From: Streptomyces sp. NBC_01214
Lineage (GTDB): Bacteria; Actinomycetota; Actinomycetes; Streptomycetales; Streptomycetaceae
Direction of reading: 5' to 3'
Assembly: GCF_026340975.1 (NCBI RefSeq)
Contig: NZ_JAPEOS010000003.1
Coordinates: forward strand, 744,001 to 808,000
DNA length: 64,000 nt
The notes beneath the pieces were generated by a model, which was not told where the DNA came from, did no database searches, and saw only the letters and a program-made list of their open reading frames with translations. How positions within the stretch are numbered: position 1 is the first letter of the stretch; the number at the start of each line of letters is the position of its first letter. This document shows, piece after piece, positions 25,194 through 34,464 of this stretch. Position numbers and translations under genes: made by a program.

Positions 25194-26108
25194 TCAGAAA
25201 GGCCTGTCGCCGACGATTCCGGCGCGCTCCATCTTGCGGACGGCGGGCCAGTAGTCCTGGACGGCGTAGTGCTGGGTGGAGCGGTTGTCCCAGATGGCGA
25301 CGCTGTTCGGCGTCCAGCGCCAGCGCACTTGGTACTCGGGGACGGCGGCCTGGCTGATCAGGTAGTTCAGCAGGAGGCCCGCGCCGGGGGCGTAGTCCGT
25401 CCCGAAGCGCACGTTCTCGGGGGTGTGGTAATTGACGAAGTGCGTGGTGAAGGCGTTGACGAAGAGGATCTGTTCGCCCGTCTCGGGGTGGGTGCGCACC
25501 ACCGGGTGCTCCGCGTCGGGGAACCGTGCTGCCAGCGCGTGACGTTCCTCCTGCGGCATGGCGGCGCCGAAGGTGGCCTCGATGCTGTGCCGGGCCCGCA
25601 GTCCCCGGATCTGTGTCTTGACGTGCTCCGGCAGTCGGCGGTGGGCCTCGGCCATGTTGACCCAGATCGTGTCACCGCCCACCGGGGGCGACTCGATGCA
25701 GCGCAGCACGGCGCCCATGGGCGGGTTCTCGCGCCAGGTGGCGTCGGTGTGCAGCGCGTTCTCGTAGTGCTCGGGCGCGCTGTCCGGGTCCTTGTAGATC
25801 CGTACCAGGCCGGGGTTGTCGGGGTCGCTGCCGGCCACCGGGTGGTCCTCGAGCGGGCCGAAGCGCTCGGCGAAGGCGACGTGGTCGGCGCGCGTGATGT
25901 CCTGTTCCCGCAGGAACAGCACCTTGTACTGCAGGAGCAGGGCCTTGATCTCGGCGAACAGGTCGTCGTCGCGCACGGCGTCGCCGAGGTTCACTCCGGA
26001 GAGTTCGGCTCCGATGGTGCAGGTCAGCGGCTCGACCTTGATCGAGCCGCGGGAGTGGGCGCGCACCGACCAGGGTGCGCCTTCCGGGGTAGAGACGGTC
26101 TTTTCCAT
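25194..26108 (-). CDS. TauD/TfdA family 2-oxoglutarate dioxygenase
   Basis: A 304-residue Fe(II)/2-oxoglutarate dioxygenase. The iron-binding HxD is in ENALHTDATWRENPP near residue 118-120, the distal His in WDNRSTQHYAVQDY near 280, and the co-substrate Arg in the following VRKMERAG. The N-terminal IGAELSGVNLGD is typical of the family. GGAGGAAGC lies before ATG 26108. Relatives act on taurine, 2,4-D, betaine-like or carnitine-like compounds. The linked BKACE and transporter point to oxidation of a small organic acid or quaternary amine. Confidence 0.9.
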   Translation of the reverse strand: MEKTVSTPEGAPWSVRAHSRGSIKVEPLTCTIGAELSGVNLGDAVRDDDLFAEIKALLLQYKVLFLREQDITRADHVAFAERFGPLEDHPVAGSDPDNPGLVRIYKDPDSAPEHYENALHTDATWRENPPMGAVLRCIESPPVGGDTIWVNMAEAHRRLPEHVKTQIRGLRARHSIEATFGAAMPQEERHALAARFPDAEHPVVRTHPETGEQILFVNAFTTHFVNYHTPENVRFGTDYAPGAGLLLNYLISQAAVPEYQVRWRWTPNSVAIWDNRSTQHYAVQDYWPAVRKMERAGIVGDRPF

Positions 26109-26156
26109 GGTGCTTCCTCCTGGAGAGGGTGGAGACGCGCGTGATGTGGCAGCGGC

Positions 26157-27131
26157 TCAGAGGACGAAGACGGACGATCCCGTGGTCCGCCCCGACTCCA
26201 GCTCGCGGTGTGCCCGTACGGCGTCGTCGAGCGCGTAGCGCTGGTTGATCTCGATGGCGATGCGTCCGGAAGCGACGTGGTCGAAGAGCTCTCCCGCCAG
26301 CGCCGCTCGCTCCGCAGGGTCGGCTATGTAGTCGGCGAGCGCCGGCCGGGTGACGAACAGGGAGCCGCTGACCGCCAGTTGCATGGCGTCGATGGGCGGG
26401 ACCGGTCCGGACGCCGTACCGAAGCAGACCAGCAGACCGCGGCGCCGTAGCGAGGCCAGCGAGGCGGCGTAGGTGGACCTGCCGATGCTGTCGAAGGCGA
26501 CCGGGACGCCGACGCCGTCCGTCAGCTCGCGTACCCGCTCGGCCACGTTCTCGCGCGGGTAGCGGATGACGTGGTCGCAGCCGTGGGCGCGGGCGAGCTC
26601 GGCCTTCTCCTCGGTGGAGACGGTGCCGATGACGGTCAGCCCGAGCAGCTTGGCCCACTGGCAGACGAGGAGGCCGACACCACCCGCCGCCGCAGTCAGC
26701 AGGATCGTTTCCCCGGCCTTCAGCGGGTGGATCCTGCGCAACAAGTAGGCGGAAGTGAGGCCGCGCATGGTCATCGAGGCGGCCGTCTCGAAGCCGATGC
26801 CGTCCGGCAGCCGGATCAAAGAGCCGGCGGGCATCACCCGTTCCGTGCTGTAGGCACCGAGCGGGCTTCCGGTGTACGTGACCCGGTCGCCCTCGGCGAC
26901 ATGGGTGACGCCTTCACCCACGGCCTGGACCACCCCCGCGGCCTCGACACCCAGTCCGGCGGGCAGCGGTGCGGGATACAGGCCGCTGCGGAAGTAGGTG
27001 TCGGCGAAGTTGAGTCCAACGGCTTCGTGCCGGATCCGTACCTCGCCCGGACCGGGGTCGCCGACGACGACCTCTTCCCGGCGCAGGACGTCGGGACCGC
27101 CGGTCTCCTTGAAGCGAATGGCGTGGGCCAT
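26157..27131 (-). CDS. NADPH:quinone oxidoreductase (zeta-crystallin type MDR)
   Basis: A 324-residue zinc-free medium-chain reductase. The quinone reductase signature GLNFADTYFRSGLYPAPLP is near residue 40-60. The NADPH loop AAAGGVGLLVCQWAKLLG is near 145-160. Length matches QOR (about 325). ATG 27131 lies 8-9 bases after a GGAGCACGC site. It is the second gene of the catabolic operon. It may reduce an enone or quinone intermediate. Confidence 0.9.
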   Translation of the reverse strand: MAHAIRFKETGGPDVLRREEVVVGDPGPGEVRIRHEAVGLNFADTYFRSGLYPAPLPAGLGVEAAGVVQAVGEGVTHVAEGDRVTYTGSPLGAYSTERVMPAGSLIRLPDGIGFETAASMTMRGLTSAYLLRRIHPLKAGETILLTAAAGGVGLLVCQWAKLLGLTVIGTVSTEEKAELARAHGCDHVIRYPRENVAERVRELTDGVGVPVAFDSIGRSTYAASLASLRRRGLLVCFGTASGPVPPIDAMQLAVSGSLFVTRPALADYIADPAERAALAGELFDHVASGRIAIEINQRYALDDAVRAHRELESGRTTGSSVFVL

Positions 27132-27215
27132 GGGCGTGCTCCGTTGTTCGTGGGAGGTGGGGAAGGGAGGAAGGGGCCGCCGGTGCCGAGGGCCCCTTCC
27201 GGCAGCCCCGGGGCC

Positions 27216-27269
27216 ACGACAGCCCCGTGGGCTACGACAGTCCCGTGGGTCACGGCAGCCCCGTGGGTC
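27216..27269. repeat. Three tandem copies of an 18-base unit
   Basis: ACGACAGCCCCGTGGGCT at 27216-27233 is followed by two near-identical copies (27234-27251, 27252-27269) with 2-3 changes each. They lie in the gap between the BKACE and quinone reductase genes. The inverted pairs within a unit are weak. Confidence 0.65.
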
Positions 27270-27324
27270 CATAGCCGGCGCGGCGGCACGGCGGCACGGC
27301 GGTGTGGTGGGTTCCGTGCCGCGG

Positions 27325-28377
27325 TCAGACGACGCGCAGCATGGGGCCGCGCTGACCGGGTCGGCGGTTCGGCACCATGCCGAGACGGGCCAGCGTCTCG
27401 TTGGCCCCGGAGTAGTACTCGCCGAGCTTGTAGATCTTCTTGGCCTCGGCGCCCGTCGCGATGTCGCGGCCGAGCGCCTCGGAGATGTGCACCATCTGCT
27501 CGATCTGCTCAAGGGTGGTCATGCGCTCGCCCTTCCGCCGCCACAGGTTGTCCTCGTTGCCCACGCGCACGTGCACACCGAGCGCGATGCCGATCGCGTT
27601 CATCGGCGCCACCGCGCGCATGGAACTCTCGATGGTGAGGACGGCGCCGTCCGGGGTGCGACGGACGAACTCGATCAGGTCTGCCGGGTGCCGGCCCGCG
27701 AAACCGCCGCCGATGGCCACGTAGTTGAGGATCAGCGGGCCGGTGTGGACGCCGGCTCGGATGAGCCGCTCCACGGTTTCGAGCTGTGCCAGCGTGGCGA
27801 GTTGGAAGTGCGGCTGGATGCCGCTCTCGCGCAGCCGCTCCAGGTGCTCCAGGTAGAAGTCGGGGCCCGCCTCGACGACCATGTCGCGGTAGGCCTTGTA
27901 GTACTCGGGCTTCGCGATCGAGGTGCCTGCCAGGTCGTCGGCGGTCATGATCTCGACGATGTTCATCTGGCTGGTGTTGATCGCGATCGTCACCTGGTCG
28001 GGCGCGGGGTCGAGATCGGCCAGCAGGTGGCGGGTGTCGTAGCTCAGCCACTTGGCCTCGCTGCCCTCGCCCTCCGGAGCGAACGAGATCGAGCCGCCGA
28101 TCTGCAGGACCATGTCCGGCACGGCCTGGCGCAGCCGGCCCAGCAGCTCGTTGAACATGGACATCCGCTTGGAACCCTTGCCGTCGAGCTCACGTACGTG
28201 GATGTGGAGCACGGTGGCACCGGCGTTGTAGCAGTCCACGGCCGCCTGTACGTGCTCGTCCATCGTCAGGGGGAGGTCGTCGGCGTCGCCGGGCAGCCAC
28301 TCCGGCCCGTAGGGAGCGGCCTGGATCACCAGCTTCTCCTGGTTCTCCGGGAAGAGTGAGTCGTCGTGGAAGTGCAC
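27325..28377 (-). CDS. BKACE (DUF849) beta-keto acid cleavage enzyme
   Basis: A 350-residue TIM-barrel enzyme of the 3-keto-5-aminohexanoate cleavage (Kce) family. The zinc-binding HxH is in GATVLHIHVRELDG near residue 58-60. The QIGGSISFAPEGE strand, TIESSMRAVAPMNAIG and HVRVGNEDNLWRRKGE near 275-290 are also seen. It is longer than typical BKACEs (275-310), with extra sequence in the middle. These enzymes condense a beta-keto acid with acetyl-CoA and release acetoacetate plus a CoA ester. GTG 28377 has GAAGGAGA upstream. It heads the operon, with an AraC regulator gene upstream. Confidence 0.87.
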   Translation of the reverse strand: MHFHDDSLFPENQEKLVIQAAPYGPEWLPGDADDLPLTMDEHVQAAVDCYNAGATVLHIHVRELDGKGSKRMSMFNELLGRLRQAVPDMVLQIGGSISFAPEGEGSEAKWLSYDTRHLLADLDPAPDQVTIAINTSQMNIVEIMTADDLAGTSIAKPEYYKAYRDMVVEAGPDFYLEHLERLRESGIQPHFQLATLAQLETVERLIRAGVHTGPLILNYVAIGGGFAGRHPADLIEFVRRTPDGAVLTIESSMRAVAPMNAIGIALGVHVRVGNEDNLWRRKGERMTTLEQIEQMVHISEALGRDIATGAEAKKIYKLGEYYSGANETLARLGMVPNRRPGQRGPMLRVV

Positions 28378-28700
28378 GGTCCGTCTCCTTCGTGCGATCG
28401 GTGATCACTCGCCGGAAGCATCGCCGCGTGCGATGTGAGGGGATGTGACGTCCGGCGAGGATGGATGGGGGTCACCGGGGACAGTGGGCGCATGGCGGCC
28501 CTCGTACGATCGACCGGTCCGGAGGAAGCGTGCATAGGGGAACCCGCTCCCGTCCCGTCCGGCGGCCGACCGCGTCTCTGCGGTGGTGCCAAGGTAGGGG
28601 CGGGCAACCGTGATCGCTTGACTCTCAGGGACAGAAAATTTGTCATTTGGGGACATCGGGTGCCGTGCCGTGCCGTGCCGAGCCCGTCGGGCCCGCGGTG
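28378..28700. promoter_or_regulatory. Probable promoter region of the catabolic operon
   Basis: A 323-base stretch without a gene between the AraC regulator stop and the BKACE start, both on the minus strand. It should hold the operon promoter and an AraC site. Near 28661-28682 GCCGT is repeated four times in tandem. No definite -35/-10 pair is seen. Confidence 0.45.
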
Positions 28701-29723
28701 TCAGTCCTGGCCGGGGAGCCGGGGTCGGCTCCTGGCGCTGCGCCATGCCCGGGGGCTGCACCCGAACTGCTCGTGGAACCAGCGCGAGAAACCGCTCAGC
28801 GAGGAGAAGCCCAGCAGGTCGGAGATCTCCGTGAGCGAGCGCCGTGGGTTCGCGACGAACTGCTCCGCGAGGTGCCGGCGGGTGGCGCTCAGGAGCGAGG
28901 AGAACGTCTCGCCCGAGGAGGCCAGGTGCCGGTGGACGGTCCGCCGGTCCACGCCCAGGCTGCGGGCGACCTGCTCGATCGAGCAGCGCCCCGTCGGCAG
29001 CAGGACCTCGATCAGCTCGCGCACCCGGTCCGCGGCGGTGGTGTCCCGGGGCACGGTGATCGCCTCGAAGTACTGGTGGGCGTACGCGCGCAGGAGCGGA
29101 TCCGCCATCGCGTTGGGCGCGTCGAGTTCGCCCGCGTAGAAGACGATGCCGTCGAACTCGCGGTCGAACTCCACGATGGGGCCGAAGGCACGCCGGTGCG
29201 TCGAGACGTCCGCCGGTGCCGGGCGCCTGAACCAGACGGAGAGCGGCTGCCACCGGGTGTGCAGGAAGTCGCGCAGGATCCGGTGGTAGGCGGCGACGGC
29301 CAGCTCCGTGGCCTGCCGGGTCTCCATCGCTTCGCCGAGACGCAGGTCGACCTTCAACGTGGCCAGCCCGTCCCCCTCGGACAGCCGGGTGTCCAGGACC
29401 TCGTTGTACATGTGCTGATGGCGGATCAACAGCCCCAGGGCGCTCCGCACATCGGGTTCCTCACGGACGACCAGACTGATGGGGCCGAGGTTGGAGAAGC
29501 GCCGGAACTCCGCCATGAGCAATCCGAAGTCCTCGTGACCCGTGGCGGCTGCCGACAGTTCCAACACCTGGACCGCGGCGGAGCCGGAGATCCACCGGTC
29601 CTGGACGGCGAGGGCGGCGGTGTCCAGGCCCACGCGCTTCATCAGCGGCTGAGGGTCGATACCGAGCGATCGACACAGCTCGACGTAGCCGCTGAGGGCT
29701 GCGGTGCGGACCAGGGGCCTCAT
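28701..29723 (-). CDS. AraC family regulator (OruR/arabinose-binding N-domain type)
   Basis: A 340-residue regulator. An N-terminal AraC arabinose-binding-like domain (about 1-195, opening MRPLVRTAALSGYVELCRSL) is followed by two helix-turn-helix motifs (SIEQVARSLGVDRRTVHRHL near 265 and SLTEISDLLGFSSLSGFSRW near 310). ATG 29723 is chosen because GGAG lies 7 bases upstream. The frame is open a little further. OruR-type members control amino-acid or organic-acid breakdown. It sits directly upstream of the BKACE operon and is its likely activator. Confidence 0.87.
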   Translation of the reverse strand: MRPLVRTAALSGYVELCRSLGIDPQPLMKRVGLDTAALAVQDRWISGSAAVQVLELSAAATGHEDFGLLMAEFRRFSNLGPISLVVREEPDVRSALGLLIRHQHMYNEVLDTRLSEGDGLATLKVDLRLGEAMETRQATELAVAAYHRILRDFLHTRWQPLSVWFRRPAPADVSTHRRAFGPIVEFDREFDGIVFYAGELDAPNAMADPLLRAYAHQYFEAITVPRDTTAADRVRELIEVLLPTGRCSIEQVARSLGVDRRTVHRHLASSGETFSSLLSATRRHLAEQFVANPRRSLTEISDLLGFSSLSGFSRWFHEQFGCSPRAWRSARSRPRLPGQD

Positions 29724-30127
29724 GTGCACGCTCCAAGACTGTCCCGAAAAGAAAAGTCTCCTGTCACGCCAGGACAAGCACGGCGATGAGTGGGCAACCT
29801 AGCATGGCGCCGTTCACCGGCCCGGTCCGCACGGGGCGACCGCCCTGGGCCGGCGAACGCGCGAGGGCACGGAGGCGGACACGAACGGTGTGACGTGCGC
29901 GGTCGAGCCGCCGCCGACTTCGAGGACCACGATCAGCCCGGGCCCAGGCGCCATGGCCATGGCTGCGGCCATGGCTGCGGCCGTGGTTGCGGCTCCGGTC
30001 GCCCGGTCGCCCGGTCGCACGGCACCGGCATCCCCCGCGCCCGCGACGGGGTCACCACCCCTCGTGACGTGGTCCGCCCTCGGGCTGCCGCGTCGCGAGC
30101 CGAGACGAACCCAAGGAGATTGCCGAC
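29724..30127. promoter_or_regulatory. Divergent intergenic region
   Basis: About 400 bases between the AraC gene (minus) and the acyl-CoA ligase gene (plus). It has the composition of non-coding DNA, with simple repeats such as GGCCATGGCTGC near 29950-29975 and GGTCGCCC near 29998-30013. Both divergent promoters should lie here. No clear motif can be assigned. Confidence 0.45.
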
Positions 30128-31621
30128 ATGACCAACCTCGCCACGTTCCTCGTGGACTCCGCCGCGGCCCAGGGCGATCGCATCGCCGTCCGCCATGACG
30201 GCAGTACGCTCACCTACGCCCAGTTGGACGACGCGAGCGCCAGGGTAGCCGCCCTCCTGCGTGACCGCGGCGTCCAGCCCGGTGACCGCATCGCGCTGAC
30301 CATGCCCAACGTGCCGCTGTTCCCGGTCGTCTACTACGGCATCCTGCGGGCCGGCGGCGTGGTCGTGCCGATGAATCCGCTCCTCAAAGCCCGCGAGGTG
30401 GCCTTCACCCTGCGCGACTGCGGGGCGCGGATCGTGCTGGTGTTCCCCGTGTTCGCGGACGAGGCCGTGAAGGCCGCTGCCGAGACCGGAACCGAATGCC
30501 TGGTGACCGAGCCCGCGGACTTCGACGACGTGTTGCGGGCCCACGCACCGGTGCCCGGCGTCGTCGACCGTACCGATGACGACCCGGCCCTCATCCTCTA
30601 CACCTCGGGCACGACCGGGACGCCGAAGGGGGCCGAGCTGTCCCACCGGAACCTGGCCACCAACGCCGCCACCGCGGCCGAGACGCTGCTCCAGCTCGGA
30701 CCCGACGACGTGCTCTTCGGCGGCCTGCCCCTCTTCCACGCCTTCGGCCAGACCTGCGCGCTGAACACGGCCGTTGCCGCCGGCGCCACGCTGACCCTGC
30801 TGCCGCGGTTCGAGCCGCAGCGCGCCCTGGAGACCATCGCCCGCGACGGGGTCACCGTGTTCCTCGGCGTGCCGACGATGTACGCGGCGCTGCTCCATGC
30901 CGAGCTCCCCGAAGGCTTCAGCGCCCGCGGACTCCGCCTGGCCGTCTCGGGCGGCGCCTCGCTTCCGGTAGAGGTGCTGCACGGCTTCGAGCGGCGCTTC
31001 GGTGTCACCGTCCTCGAAGGATACGGACTCTCCGAGACCTCACCGGTCGCCGCCTTCAACCACCCGGACCGCCCGCGCAAGGCGGGCTCGATCGGACAGC
31101 CCGTCCGCGGAGTCGAGATGAAGCTCGTCGCCGAGGGCGGCGGGGCGGTGCCCCCGGGAGAGGTCGGTGAGATCGCGATCCGCGGCGAGAACCTCATGAC
31201 GGGCTACTGGAACCGCCCCGAGGCCACGGCGGAGGCGGTCCACGACGGATGGTTCCACAGCGGTGATCTGGCGCGTGTCGACGAGGACGGCTTCTACTTC
31301 ATCGTCGACCGCAAGAAGGACCTGATCATCCGCGGTGGCTACAACGTGTACCCACGGGAAGTCGAGGAGGTGCTGTACGCACACCCCTCCGTCGCCGAAG
31401 CCGCCGTCGTCGGCGTGCCGCACTCGTTCCACGGGGAGGAGATCGCAGCGGTGATCGTGCTCCGTCCCGGTGCCGAGGCCACGGCCGAGGAGATCCGGGA
31501 GTACGTCAGGGATCGGGTGGCGGCGTACAAGTACCCGCGGATCGTCATCTTCACGGCCGAGCTCCCCAAGGGCCCCACCGGAAAGATCCTCAAGCGCGAG
31601 ATCGTGGTCACCGGTCGGTGA
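30128..31621 (+). CDS. Acyl-CoA ligase (AMP-forming, FadD-like)
   Basis: A 497-residue member of the ANL superfamily. The P-loop is ILYTSGTTGTPKGAELSH near residue 157-174. The A5 motif is YGLSETSP near 302, A7 is HSGDLARVDEDGF near 380, the hinge follows in DRKKDLIIRGGYNVYP, and the catalytic Lys is in GPTGKILKRE near 487. AAGGAG lies before ATG 30128. It activates a carboxylic acid to its CoA ester. Its position across from the BKACE/dioxygenase operon suggests the same degradation pathway. Confidence 0.9.
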   Translation: MTNLATFLVDSAAAQGDRIAVRHDGSTLTYAQLDDASARVAALLRDRGVQPGDRIALTMPNVPLFPVVYYGILRAGGVVVPMNPLLKAREVAFTLRDCGARIVLVFPVFADEAVKAAAETGTECLVTEPADFDDVLRAHAPVPGVVDRTDDDPALILYTSGTTGTPKGAELSHRNLATNAATAAETLLQLGPDDVLFGGLPLFHAFGQTCALNTAVAAGATLTLLPRFEPQRALETIARDGVTVFLGVPTMYAALLHAELPEGFSARGLRLAVSGGASLPVEVLHGFERRFGVTVLEGYGLSETSPVAAFNHPDRPRKAGSIGQPVRGVEMKLVAEGGGAVPPGEVGEIAIRGENLMTGYWNRPEATAEAVHDGWFHSGDLARVDEDGFYFIVDRKKDLIIRGGYNVYPREVEEVLYAHPSVAEAAVVGVPHSFHGEEIAAVIVLRPGAEATAEEIREYVRDRVAAYKYPRIVIFTAELPKGPTGKILKREIVVTGR

Positions 31622-31899
31622 AACCTCCGGATGGGCCCCCTCCCACCTCCCTGGACGACGGGGAGCCCTGCCCGAACGGGGCGGCCGAGCCCTGCGCGGC
31701 CGGCTGATCGGCGGCGGGGCGGCACGGGCGCAGCGTGCCGACAGGACACAGGCCCGCGGCGAGTTGGGCACCATGCGGCCCGAGGCGTCCGCATCCGCCG
31801 CCGCACCCGGGCTGAGCCCGTTGCCGGGGTCGAGGTGAGCGTGCCGCTCGGGGGCCGGCGAGGTTACCGATCACGAGGGCCGGCGCGCGGTCGCGCCGG
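31622..31899. other. No recognisable gene
   Basis: Several frames are open because of high GC, but none shows family resemblance. It may contain the lost N-terminal part of the SpoIIE-HATPase gene that follows, too decayed to recognise. Confidence 0.4.
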
Positions 31900-32437
31900 G
31901 CGCGCTGCGGCGCAGGAGAAGGGCCTCGCGACGCCCGGATCCCTGGAAGCCGCTGCGGACCGGTTGCTGACGGACCTGCTCCCGGACGCCGACGACGATC
32001 CGACGACGGCACCCTGCTCCTCGTACGCACCCCCGAGACCCCTGCCACCGCGCGGACCCCTCGTCCTGGACGCCGCCGCCCCGAGCAGCGGGGCCGACGG
32101 CCGGCGTTTCCTGCGCGCCACCCTGGCGGCGTGGGGCGAGGACGACGAGCAGCTGCGTGAGACGGCCCGTTTGCTGGCCTCCGAGCCGCTCTCCAACGCG
32201 GTGCGCCCCGGCAGCGGGCCCGTACGGCTCCGGCCGCGGCGGGCCGGTCGGGAGCTGGGTGTCGAGGTCCGTGACACGAGCCCGGTGCTTCCGCAGGCCC
32301 GCTTGGCCGCCCCGGACGCGGAACCGGGCCGAGATTTGCTCCTCGTCGACTCCCTCGCCGGATCCTGGGGCACGCCACCGACACAGGAGGGCAAGGCGGT
32401 CTGGTTCTCCCTGCCGTTGCCCTCCCCGCGTCGCTGA
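31900..32437 (+). pseudogene. Decayed SpoIIE phosphatase-HATPase regulator gene
   Basis: The frame ending at TGA 32435 gives a good anti-sigma-type HATPase: RRFLRATLAAWGEDDEQL, ETARLLASEPLSNAVRPGSG, LGVEVRDTSPVLPQ, DLLLVDSLAGSWG and GKAVWFSLPLP. The conserved N-box NAVRHG reads NAVRPG, and ASELV reads ASEPL. Upstream, LEAAADRLLTDLLPDADDD resembles the end of a SpoIIE domain. Between them the expected TLLLVRTPETPATAR lies in another frame, so two compensating frameshifts are present. The phosphatase domain is missing. It is probably non-functional. Confidence 0.6.
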
Positions 32438-32575
32438 CAGCCGGTCGGCGATGACCCGGCACAGGGCTTCGGCGGGGTGGCGCGAGGGGGGCGGCCGCGG
32501 CTTCGCGAGGCCGCCCCTCCCATGGACGCTCACCCGTTCCGCTGCCCCTGACCGGGCAGGCGGATCCGGAGGACG

Positions 32576-33655
32576 TCAGTCGAACACCACGTCGCACACG
32601 GACAGGAAGAACTCGCCGGTGTTGCCGCCGTTCCCGCCGTCGGGGGTGTTCGGGCCGCCGTGACCGCCCCAGACATGCACGATCGCGGCCCGCCCGCTTC
32701 GGGTCGGGAGGGTGGCGAACTCCCAAGCGGTCGAGTCCTCCTCACGCGGGGCTCCCTGGACTTCGACCAGGAACGGAACGGGCTCCAGGTCCTCCCATGA
32801 GAGTCCGCTGCGGGGGTTCCACCCCTCGCGGGTGAGGAACCAGCGGTGCGACCAGGTTTCGTCGGTGTGATAGGCCATGTAGTCGTACGAGAACGTGTGG
32901 CTCGCGGCCGAGGCATCCAGCCGGGTCGTGGGCCAGTCGCCGAGATCCGCGCTGGGAACGAGGTCGAGACCGGCGAACTCCGGGTTCCCGGTGGAGGCGA
33001 CGGTGCTGCCCTCGAAGAACTTTCGGTACTCCAGATAGCGCAGGGCGTGGTTCCAGGGGTAGTCGGCCAGCATCCGGTCGGCGCCCGGCAGCACCTCCTG
33101 CCAGGTGCTGCTGCTGTTCTCGGCCCGGGCCTTCGCGCAGATCGGTGACGGGTCCTCGTCCCTGATCGCGGCGGCGGCCCGGCTGCGCGGGTCGTTCATC
33201 GTGCCGTGACGCGGAGAGCGGTCGGCGCCGGACTTGGCGCCCCGGGGCTTCGGAGGGGCGGACCAGGCCACCGCGGCGGCCGCGGCGACGGTGACCTCGT
33301 TGGTGAACGGGGTGAACGAACCGTCGGCCTTGGCCCGGATCTTCACCCGGTATTCGGCGTCGGGCTCTTCACCCAGGTCCACCCAGTGGGAGTTGGACGG
33401 GGACCAGTCCCAGGCCGACCAGTGGAGGAACACCGTCTGCCGGGCCTCACCGTTGATCCACACCTCGTAGACGTGCGGGTAGGGAGCGTCACCTTCGTTC
33501 CAGTCCGCCGGCGGGGGCCAGGTTCCGTGGTCGGGCCGGTTTTCACCGATCTGCCACCGAAGGTGAATGCCGAACACCTGGTGGTGGCCGTCGGATCGGT
33601 GCCTGATGTCGGCCAGGAGCCCGGAGGGTGCCTGGGTGTTGGCGCTGCTGCTCAT
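32576..33655 (-). CDS. AA10 LPMO-like protein with an N-terminal fibronectin-like domain
   Basis: A 359-residue protein. Residues about 25-125 form a fibronectin III-like beta domain (YEVWINGEARQTVFLHWSAW ... EYRVKIRAKADG). After a linker, residues 150-359 match the AA10 lytic polysaccharide monooxygenase fold: HGTMNDPRSRAAA, STGNPEFAGLDLVPS, YHTDETWSHRWFLTREGWNP, LPTRSGRAAIVHVWGG and the final FFLSVCDVVFD. His150 and His263 would form the copper brace. LPMOs need that first His as the mature N-terminus after signal cleavage. Here it is internal and no signal peptide is seen. Either processing exposes it, or the protein no longer works as an LPMO. AAGGAC lies before the ATG. Confidence 0.72.
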   Translation of the reverse strand: MSSSANTQAPSGLLADIRHRSDGHHQVFGIHLRWQIGENRPDHGTWPPPADWNEGDAPYPHVYEVWINGEARQTVFLHWSAWDWSPSNSHWVDLGEEPDAEYRVKIRAKADGSFTPFTNEVTVAAAAAVAWSAPPKPRGAKSGADRSPRHGTMNDPRSRAAAAIRDEDPSPICAKARAENSSSTWQEVLPGADRMLADYPWNHALRYLEYRKFFEGSTVASTGNPEFAGLDLVPSADLGDWPTTRLDASAASHTFSYDYMAYHTDETWSHRWFLTREGWNPRSGLSWEDLEPVPFLVEVQGAPREEDSTAWEFATLPTRSGRAAIVHVWGGHGGPNTPDGGNGGNTGEFFLSVCDVVFD

Positions 33656-34464
33656 GAAGTCCTTCTCATCCGGATCCGAAGGAGATCAGCGGCGGTCGCG
33701 GAGCCCGGAACCGGTCCGAGCCCGTCGTACGCCGGTGCCCCGCAAGGACAGCCCCACGGCCATCCCGGCACGACGGGAGCGCACAGCCGTGCTGTCTCCT
33801 TCGAAGAAAGAGGATCTTGGCTTCTCGATCCTTGCGGGTTCCGGCACGGTCGTTCGGCCGCGCCGCACACGTGATCGTTTCTGCGGGCCGGTCCGTGACC
33901 CGGACGGCTCAACACGCCTCCTGGGCTGCGCCGCGAATGGCGCTCGCAGTGGGGTGGGGCTGAAAGCGGCCAGTCCCTCCGCGGAGCGTGCGCGACCACA
34001 CCCGGGGGCCGTCCGCGAGGTCATCGGCTTCAACGCCCCGCAGGGCGCGACCACCCGCGCCATCGACGCGTACGGGATGAGAGACCTGCTCTACACCGTC
34101 GGTACCGAGCGCACCGGCGCCCTCGTCTCTCCATCCTGATGGCCGGCCGGCAGCTGAAGAGCGACCGCTCCTTCACCACCGACTACCGGCCGATGCCGGC
34201 CGCCCGGTGCGAACACCGCCGCGCCCCGGGATCGGCCTGCGCGCCGACTCCACGAAGCCTGGGCGGCAACGGCCGGCTTGCTCGGAGCGGTCAGTGCGGG
34301 TGCTTGCGCCACGGGCCCATCCACCGACCAGCGCCGGCGTGAAGATCGCAGGGTGGCACGTCCCCGCCGTGGTAAGCATGTGTCCGTCGTGAACCGCGCG
34401 TTCCGGCACGATCCGGATGGTTCCCGCCGGCCTCCGCTACCCGGTCCTCCACCGCCGACGAGAG
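33656..34464. other. 800 bases without a supportable gene
   Basis: Codons 34020-34138 on the plus strand read REVIGFNAPQGATTRAIDAY and then GMRDLLYTVGTERTG before a stop. This looks like protein-coding sequence of unknown family and may be a fragment. The rest gives only high-GC chance frames. The promoter of the LPMO-like gene should lie near 33660-33850. Confidence 0.4.

Noticed and set aside
28661..28682. Tandem GCCGT units as a possible operator or CRISPR-like repeat
   Set aside because: Only a four-unit 5-base run with no spacers. It is a simple sequence repeat. No CRISPR array was found anywhere in the window.
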